A DNA stretch of 64,000 nucleotides from Cordylochernes scorpioides. Its lineage: Eukaryota; Arthropoda; Arachnida; Pseudoscorpiones; Chernetidae. The notes beneath the pieces were generated by a model, which saw only the letters and a list, made by a program, of their open reading frames with translations, did no database searches and was not told where the DNA came from. The translations under genes and the position numbers were made by a program. This document shows, piece by piece, positions 58,241-64,000 of the stretch. Each line of letters begins with the position of its first letter. Within the stretch, counting starts at the first letter, position 1. The stretch lies in contig CP092877.1 in the NCBI GenBank assembly GCA_030710605.1, forward strand, positions 40,532,406-40,596,405, in the 5' to 3' direction.

Positions 58241-59118
58241 TAGATTTAGCGCGCATTAGAGACTCCCAAAAAAAAATGGATATCACCGGTCTTTTCTGGG
58301 GAGGAGTCCTTTAATTGAAGGTTGAATGAAAAGATAGGGACAAGACATTTACAATGTTAGAAATTTTCGTTCAAGCATATGGTCCACCATCAGGTGAGGT
58401 TATGGGAGATGTACAAAATTTCAGTCGAAACAACGCTAATAAAACAATTTCAAATTGACAAACTCAATAGCATAGCTAATGAATCATAGTAAATGGGTAT
58501 ATATGCAAATTTTGATTACCATATTACATCGTATAACACTTTAGTGCTTCTGAAACTTGTAAAGAAAATTTTTATAATTCAAAATAGGATTTTTAAAAAA
58601 TGCTTACCAATTTGTTAAGATTTTGGCTTAATTTAATCTGTTACTTATGCAAAGTTTGTATGAACTTGTGAAAATAATGACATCTGTTAATTTAACAGAT
58701 CTCAATATAAAGCGTTTGAGATAAAATATCTTTTGATCGGTAGAAAAGAAGCACAAATTTCGAACAAGTTGCACTTCTACTGGTCATCCTGATAAGGCTG
58801 CCAGAACAGAACCATAATTGAAAGCTTAATATTTTACGCCAATAAAAAAAATAATAAACATTTTCTCCAAAAAAAAAAAAACTAAGAAATACCCTCCGGG
58901 CGATTCTTCTCCGAATAAAAGAGATTTCCATAAGCAATAACATCAGTTAGGCTGAGTATATCCCAATTTCATACACGCCATTTTAATAAAAATAAAATTT
59001 TAAAAAATGTATATATACCTGAAGATGTTTTTAATATTTCTGAGATACTTCGAGCGTATATAATAACTTTTATTGAATTCCAAAATGCTTAAAATTACTA
59101 ATTCTATCAAGTGGGGAT
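58241..59118. other. unassigned AT-rich stretch
   Basis: No coding or repeat relation recognised. It is the 3' flank of the ORF at 59119. Confidence 0.45.
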
Positions 59119-59739
59119 TCATTTACTAGTGGAGAATATAGCGAATCCAAAATTTTCAGATAAATTGCAATCAATGAAATGCATACAGTAAGGTGGAATG
59201 TATGTGCGATATTTTTTACCAGCTTTACACCACCAAGCCTCACTAGGGTATTCCTTCTCTAAAGTCTCAACCATTTCTTTAGCAAATTCATTCGGCTCCT
59301 TTTCCAATCTATCTTGAGCTTCTTTCATCACATAACCTTCCATTTTATCATCCATATTGCTGGCGTTTATTCCTTTTTCTTTTTTGGGGTTTGGTATATT
59401 ACCGTGTACCAATTCCAACAATATATCATCCATAATATTCTGAGATTTCTCAATTTCTTCTGTCTGTATATTCACTTCAGGTTCTGCTCTCCTTATCTTT
59501 TCTTCTATATGTTGTAAATCACCGACATTATCTCTTCCACCGTTTTCTGGTTCTTCCAGATTCAGCTTGATTTTAATATTCTGAGATTCATCAATTTCTT
59601 CTGTCTGTATATTCACTTCAGGTTCTGCTCTCCTTATCACTTCTTCTAGATGTAGTAAATCACCGACATTATCTCTTCCACCGTTTTCTGGTTCTTCCAG
59701 ATTCAGCTTGATTTTTTTTGAAGCAGGTTCCTCACTCAT
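59119..59739 (-). CDS. unrecognised intact 206-codon ORF with an internal 47-residue duplication
   Basis: Uninterrupted from ATG (59739) to stop (59119). The N-terminal half is acidic and holds two near-identical copies of a 47-residue unit (IKLNLEEPENGGRDNVGDL and IRRAEPEVNIQTEEI in each), about 141 bp apart. The next part is charged and probably helical (KEAQDRLEKEPNEFAKEMVE). The C-terminal 45 residues (EAWWCKAGKKYRTYIPP...HFIDCNL) look like a compact, aromatic-rich domain. No signal peptide or membrane segment; a KKIKLN-type basic patch near residue 9 could be a nuclear signal. I do not recognise the family. No splice sites are needed. It could be a single-exon host gene, a retrocopy or a domesticated element gene. 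Confidence 0.6.
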   Translation of the reverse strand: MSEEPASKKIKLNLEEPENGGRDNVGDLLHLEEVIRRAEPEVNIQTEEIDESQNIKIKLNLEEPENGGRDNVGDLQHIEEKIRRAEPEVNIQTEEIEKSQNIMDDILLELVHGNIPNPKKEKGINASNMDDKMEGYVMKEAQDRLEKEPNEFAKEMVETLEKEYPSEAWWCKAGKKYRTYIPPYCMHFIDCNLSENFGFAIFSTSK

Positions 59740-60207
59740 GATAACTAGATTTCATATAAAAAAAACTTCAGATAATCGAATTAAATACTTTGAAGTATTT
59801 TAAAAAAAAAACGCTTAGCTAAATAATTGATCGCTTTTCTAACTATCTGAATATCTCAGCTATTAATAGACGCCAAATTATTTTACATAACAGTTTTTTC
59901 TTCTTAAAGTTGATATTATTTGCATACTAATATTTTGCAAAAAGTAATTTTTACTATATCTGAAAAAATTTAAATAGGTTTTTACTTTTTAAATGAACAA
60001 TTTGTGTAAATTCGTTTTTTATCTTAATAAAATATTAGATTTTTAGTCGTCCAAAAATACATCTTTTTGGAATCGCTTTCTTTCTATATCTCAAAACATA
60101 ACTTTAGCCAGTTTACATATTCGATTCTTAAAACGCATTTAAGACCAAAATTATTTTGGTCCCCAGCTCCGAATACAGTGTAATACAGTAGGACCTACGC
60201 AAACATA
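59740..60207. other. 5' flank of the 206-codon ORF
   Basis: Very AT-rich, no promoter motif that can be trusted, no repeat recognised. Confidence 0.4.
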
Positions 60208-60520
60208 TACAGTCGACTCTTGATAATTTAAAACTCAAGGGACCAAAGAAATATTTCAATTTATCAAAGTTCAAATAACAGGAGTTTAAACAACCAAGAG
60301 GAAGGGAGGGGGAAAAAATCAAGTAAACAAGAGTTTTATCTCAAAATTCGCGATTTATTATTTTAAACATTTGTACAATTATTCACAAATGTTCATTTGT
60401 GGTAAGATACTATTCCTTCAAATTCAAATTACCGAGGGGACCAATTATTATCGATTTTATTCTACTTATCGAGTATTTTTCAAGGGACGGGAAAAAATTT
60501 CAAATTATCGAGAGTATAGA
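60208..60520. mobile_element. pogo/Tigger-like MITE, decayed
   Basis: Starts TACAGTCGACTCTTGATAATTT, the pogo-type end. Near the other end TTTCAAATTATCGAGAGT is the inverted partner. The interior ACCGAGGGGACCAATTATTATCG is shared with blocks inside the Helitrons at 42331, 43045 and 57143. Confidence 0.72.
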
Positions 60521-61047
60521 CATGTGTAGATTCAGTAGGGATGGATGCTTGCTAGAATCGTTATAACAAATGTTCGTTAGGCAAACTTTTACTCGGGTAA
60601 AAACCGGGGGAAGCCGGGAACATATATATATATATATATATATTAAAAATGGCCTATCCTGACCAGGAGCACATGTGCTTTACAGAAGGCAGAGCGCCAT
60701 CTATATATATCATATATATATATGTTTGTCGACTATGCACACCCTCAATAGGTAACTAATCTCGCTGAAATTTGAAGAGGACAGAGATTTTGTCGCACTT
60801 TTAACCAAGAAATTATAATTAAAACCAAGTACTGAGCAACAATATTTTTTCAGTCAGAAATGATGATGACAATATTGCTGTATCATGCTTGATTGACATA
60901 AGCAAATTTCTTTAGGGGAATATTCACTGAAGCAGACCACGGGCGAAGCCAGATAATAATTTTTAGTAGGCAGGAACAAAATTCTAGCAGCGAAACATTC
61001 ACTCGAGCAGAAGACACACTAAGTCAGGTCATCTCTATATATAAAAT
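60521..61047. other. Helitron 3'-end-like debris and AT microsatellite
   Basis: TTTTACTCGGGTAAAAACCGGGGGAAGCC at 60588 resembles Helitron 3' ends without the CTAG. AT repeat at 60625-60645. A second AT-rich MITE-like piece near 60690. Confidence 0.5.
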
Positions 61048-61084
61048 ATCGTTTCTCGGCCTTTTGGTTAAGATCATGTAGTAC
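61048..61084 (+). pseudogene. U2 snRNA 5' fragment
   Basis: ATCGTTTCTCGGCCTTTTGG then TTAAGATCATGTAGTA. This follows the conserved 5' end of U2 snRNA with a few differences (T for C twice, and two bases missing before TGTAGTA). It lacks the branch-recognition loop, so it is a fragment, not a gene. Confidence 0.82.
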
Positions 61085-64000
61085 AAGCATGTCAAACTCG
61101 CGGCCCACAACGAATAAATTTGCGGTCCACCAGACAATATATTTTAATAATTTTTTTTTATAAATTAAAAAAATAATAATAAAAATTTGTAGCCTAATTT
61201 TTAAAATTTGTAATTATACATAATTTATTTATTAATAACGAACCACTGGTCGCCATACATAAGTCGTAAGTTTTGATAATATTATACCTACATACATAAC
61301 GTATGTACATCGCCATAAGTATTGTGTGCCTTAAAGTTTAAAGAAAATATTCTTTCGGAGTACTAGAAAAAAAAAATTTTTTAAAGTTACGTTCAATAAT
61401 TTGTGCAGTTATTCTGTGTCTGGTAAGTTAAAAATATTAATTTAAAAAAAATTAAAATATTAATTAAAACGCTTTATTATTTTGTGTTAGCGATTACTAA
61501 TTTTTTTCAGACCTTTGTATTCAATATGTCTTCATCAAAACCAAGTGGCAGTAAAACTAAACGAAAAATTGCTGACGAACATAGGAATTTTCAAGAAAAG
61601 TGGGAATTAGAGTATTTTTGCTCTGAAGTAAAAGATAAAATCATCTGCTTGATATGTAATAATGCTATTAGTGTACCAAAATTATATAACATTAAACGTC
61701 ATTATGAACAACATAAATCAAAATATGATACCTACGAAGGTTTAATGAGACAAGAAAAGTTAAAAGAATTAAAGTTGGGAATGAAAAAACAACAGTTTAT
61801 GTTTACTAAAGTATCACAAGAGAGTGAAGCGGCGGTGCATGCAAGCTACGTTTTATCGGAGATGATAGCTAAACACTCAATACTTTTACTGAAGGTGATT
61901 TCATCAAGGAATGTTTAATTAAAGCTGCAGAAATTGTTTGTCCTGGAAGTGTGAAGACGTTTCAAGCAATATCTTTGTCTCGAAATACCGTTGTAGAAAG
62001 AGTTACTGATATGGCCAGAAATTTAAATGATCAGATAAAAGAAAAATCATCTTGTTTCGAAGCATTTTCCATTGCCTGTGATGAGAGTACGGACATTGGG
62101 GGCGTAGCTCAGTTAGCTGTTTTTTTTTTTTTCGAGCTTGCGACACGGATTTCAACATTTTTGAGGAATTATTGGAACTAGTACCGATGCATGGCACTAC
62201 TACAGGAGAAGATATATTTAATTGCCTTTATGATCTTCTGCAAAAATACAATTTACCTCAATCAAAATTGACTTCTGTAGCAACAGATGGAGCTCCTTCA
62301 ATGACTGGAAAAACCAACGGTTTCGTAGCATTACTGCGAAAAAAACTAAGTGAAATTTCTGATGGTGATTTTGCTCTGAAGTAAAAGATAAAATCATCTG
62401 CTTGATATGTAATAATGCTATTAGTGTACCAAAATTATATAACATTAAACGTCATTATGAACAACATAAATCAAAATATGATACCTACGAAGGTTTAATG
62501 AGACAAGAAAAGTTAAAAGAATTAAAGTTGGGAATGAAAAAACAACAGTTTATGTTTACTAAAGTATCACAAGAGAGTGAAGCGGCGGTGCATGCAAGCT
62601 ACGTTTTATCGGAGATGATAGCTAAACACTCAATACTTTTACTGAAGGTGATTTCATCAAGGAATGTTTAATTAAAGCTGCAGAAATTGTTTGTCCTGGA
62701 AGTGTGAAGACGTTTCAAGCAATATCTTTGTCTCGAAATACCGTTGTAGAAAGAGTTACTGATATGGCCAGAAATTTAAATGATCAGATAAAAGAAAAAT
62801 CATCTTGTTTCGAAGCATTTTCCATTGCCTGTGATGAGAGTACGGACATTGGGGGCGTAGCTCAGTTAGCTGTTTTTTTTTCGAGCTTGCGACACGGATT
62901 TCAACATTTTTGAGGAATTATTGGAACTAGTACCGATGCATGGCACTACTACAGGAGAAGATATATTTAATTGCCTTTATGATCTTCTGCAAAAATACAA
63001 TTTACCTCAATCAAAATTGACTTCTGTAGCAACAGATGGAGCTCCTTCAATGACTGGAAAAACCAACGGTTTCGTAGCATTACTGCGAAAAAAACTAAGT
63101 GAAATTTCTGATGGTTCCAATATTCATCATACGCATTGCATTATACATCAGGAAGTATTATGTACGAAGGTAATAAAAACGAAAAATGTGTTGACACCTA
63201 TCAAAAAATTCATCAATTTCATAAGATCTCGAGGTTTAAATCAGCGACAGTTCTCTCTGTTCTTAACTGAATTAGAAAACGAATATTCAGGTTCATCATA
63301 CTATACCGAGGTACGTTGGCTATCATGCTCCAAGGTTCTCAAACAATTTTGGGACTTGAAAGAAGAAATATGTCAGTTTTTAATAACCAAGAATCAAGAC
63401 ATCACTTTGTTTTCTGATCAAGTATGGTTGCAAGATTTTTCCTTCATGGTTGACATAACAAAACACTTGTCGGATTTAAATTTGAAACTGCAAGGAAAGG
63501 ATCAGATCATTACCAACATGTGTGACCAAGTTAATGAATTCAAATGTAAGCTAGTTCTTTGGGAAAAGCAGTTGAAAAACGAAGATTTAATGCACTTTCC
63601 GACATGCAACATGTACAAATCAAGTTTAGGTGAAACTGCATCGTATCAAAAATATGCGGAAAAAATTTTAAGTCTTAGAAATGAATTTGAAACAAGGTTT
63701 TCTGATTTCAAATCTTTGGAAGGCAAGTTTACTTTGTTTTCTTCGATTTTCTCGATAAATATAGAATCAGTACCTAATCATATGCAAATGGAGGTAATAG
63801 ATATCCAGTGCGATTCAGATTTAAAGGCAAAATTCATTGAAGTTGGCGTTTCTGAATTTTACAAATATTTGCCAGCCAGATTTGAAAACACTCGGAAATT
63901 AGCATATGAAATTATGTCCATGTTTGGAAGTACTTATCGGTGAGAGCAGTTATTTTCACTTATGAAAGGAAATAAGGCTCCAATCAGATCGAGAATTACT
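61085..64000 (+). mobile_element. hAT-family transposon (GTF2IRD2/ZBED-like), runs off the window
   Basis: A probable 5' end CAAGCATGTCAAACTCGCGG follows the U2 fragment. The transposase begins at 61526 and continues to base 64000. The 3' end is outside. Confidence 0.82.
61526..64000 (+). pseudogene. hAT transposase (GTF2IRD2-like) broken by a 0.75-kb internal tandem duplication
   Basis: The start at 61526 (MSSSKPSGSKTKRKIADEHR) is preferred over the ATG at 61484. A BED-type zinc finger is at residues ~40-65 (ICLICNN...KRHYEQH). The RNase H-like core has IACDESTD (first Asp) and TDGAPSMTGK (second). The C-terminal hAT dimerisation region EQLFSLMKGNK lies past 63944. Bases 61621-62367 recur at 62374-63116, so finger and first core part occur twice. 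T-runs of 13 (62120) and 9 (62873) shift the frame in both copies. A TGA at 63941 sits where a Cys codon is expected, and homology continues beyond it. Domains after 63110 are single copy. Dead as read. Confidence 0.9.

Overview
The window reads as AT-rich, repeat-dense nuclear DNA of an arthropod. A chelicerate (arachnid-type) genome is my best guess, based on the mix of Penelope elements, Ty3/gypsy elements, GTF2IRD2-like hAT elements, mariners and Helitrons, and on very large introns in a very small gene. The species cannot be read from the sequence. Nothing prokaryotic was seen.

The main host content is a pair of tandem, same-strand paralogous genes that appear only when short exons are joined, because each exon is 33-118 nt. 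Gene B (37659-56304, +) has six exons. It encodes a predicted 126-residue secreted protein with a signal peptide and six cysteines in the whole chain. Gene A (exons at 7212-24343, +) has five matching exons with the same phases and almost the same lengths; its first exon was not found and may lie before the window. Exon 2 is 56 nt in both genes, exon 4 is 39 nt, exon 5 is 42 nt and exon 6 is 33 nt. I do not recognise the family. The other possible host gene is an intact, unrecognised 206-codon ORF on the minus strand (59119-59739).

Layout: 1-4250, a degenerate Ty3/gypsy element (gypsy-1, minus) with an LTR, running off the left edge. 4250-7212, small repeats including a foldback carrying a hammerhead ribozyme. 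7212-24343, gene A, whose introns hold an inverted pair of Penelope-like elements (7677-14670), a nested short LTR retrotransposon that has taken up a GC-rich host-like CCHC zinc-knuckle coding sequence (9138-11687), MITEs, further ribozyme-bearing repeats, an LTR-like copy, a hAT-type MITE and a dead mariner. 24344-37658, intergenic: an endonuclease-domain fragment, a young nearly intact gypsy element (gypsy-2, 26339-31494, minus), LINE debris and a 2.3-kb minisatellite with a 36-bp unit. 37659-56304, gene B, with introns full of foldbacks, tRNA-derived SINEs, Helitrons, pogo-like MITEs, a 576-bp tandem duplication, a complete but broken mariner, and a roughly 182-bp satellite just before the last exon. 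56305-64000, SINE, Helitron, the 206-codon ORF, a U2 snRNA fragment and a hAT transposase gene broken by an internal tandem duplication, which runs off the right edge.

Most mobile genes here are dead, each with visible frameshifts, stops or truncations. Gypsy-2 looks youngest: I noticed one mismatch between its LTRs, it has an intact 4-bp target duplication, and it has two coding lesions. Four hammerhead ribozyme cores were recognised by eye, plus decayed relatives. All coordinates, splice sites and repeat limits come from reading the sequence; no alignment or database search was run.
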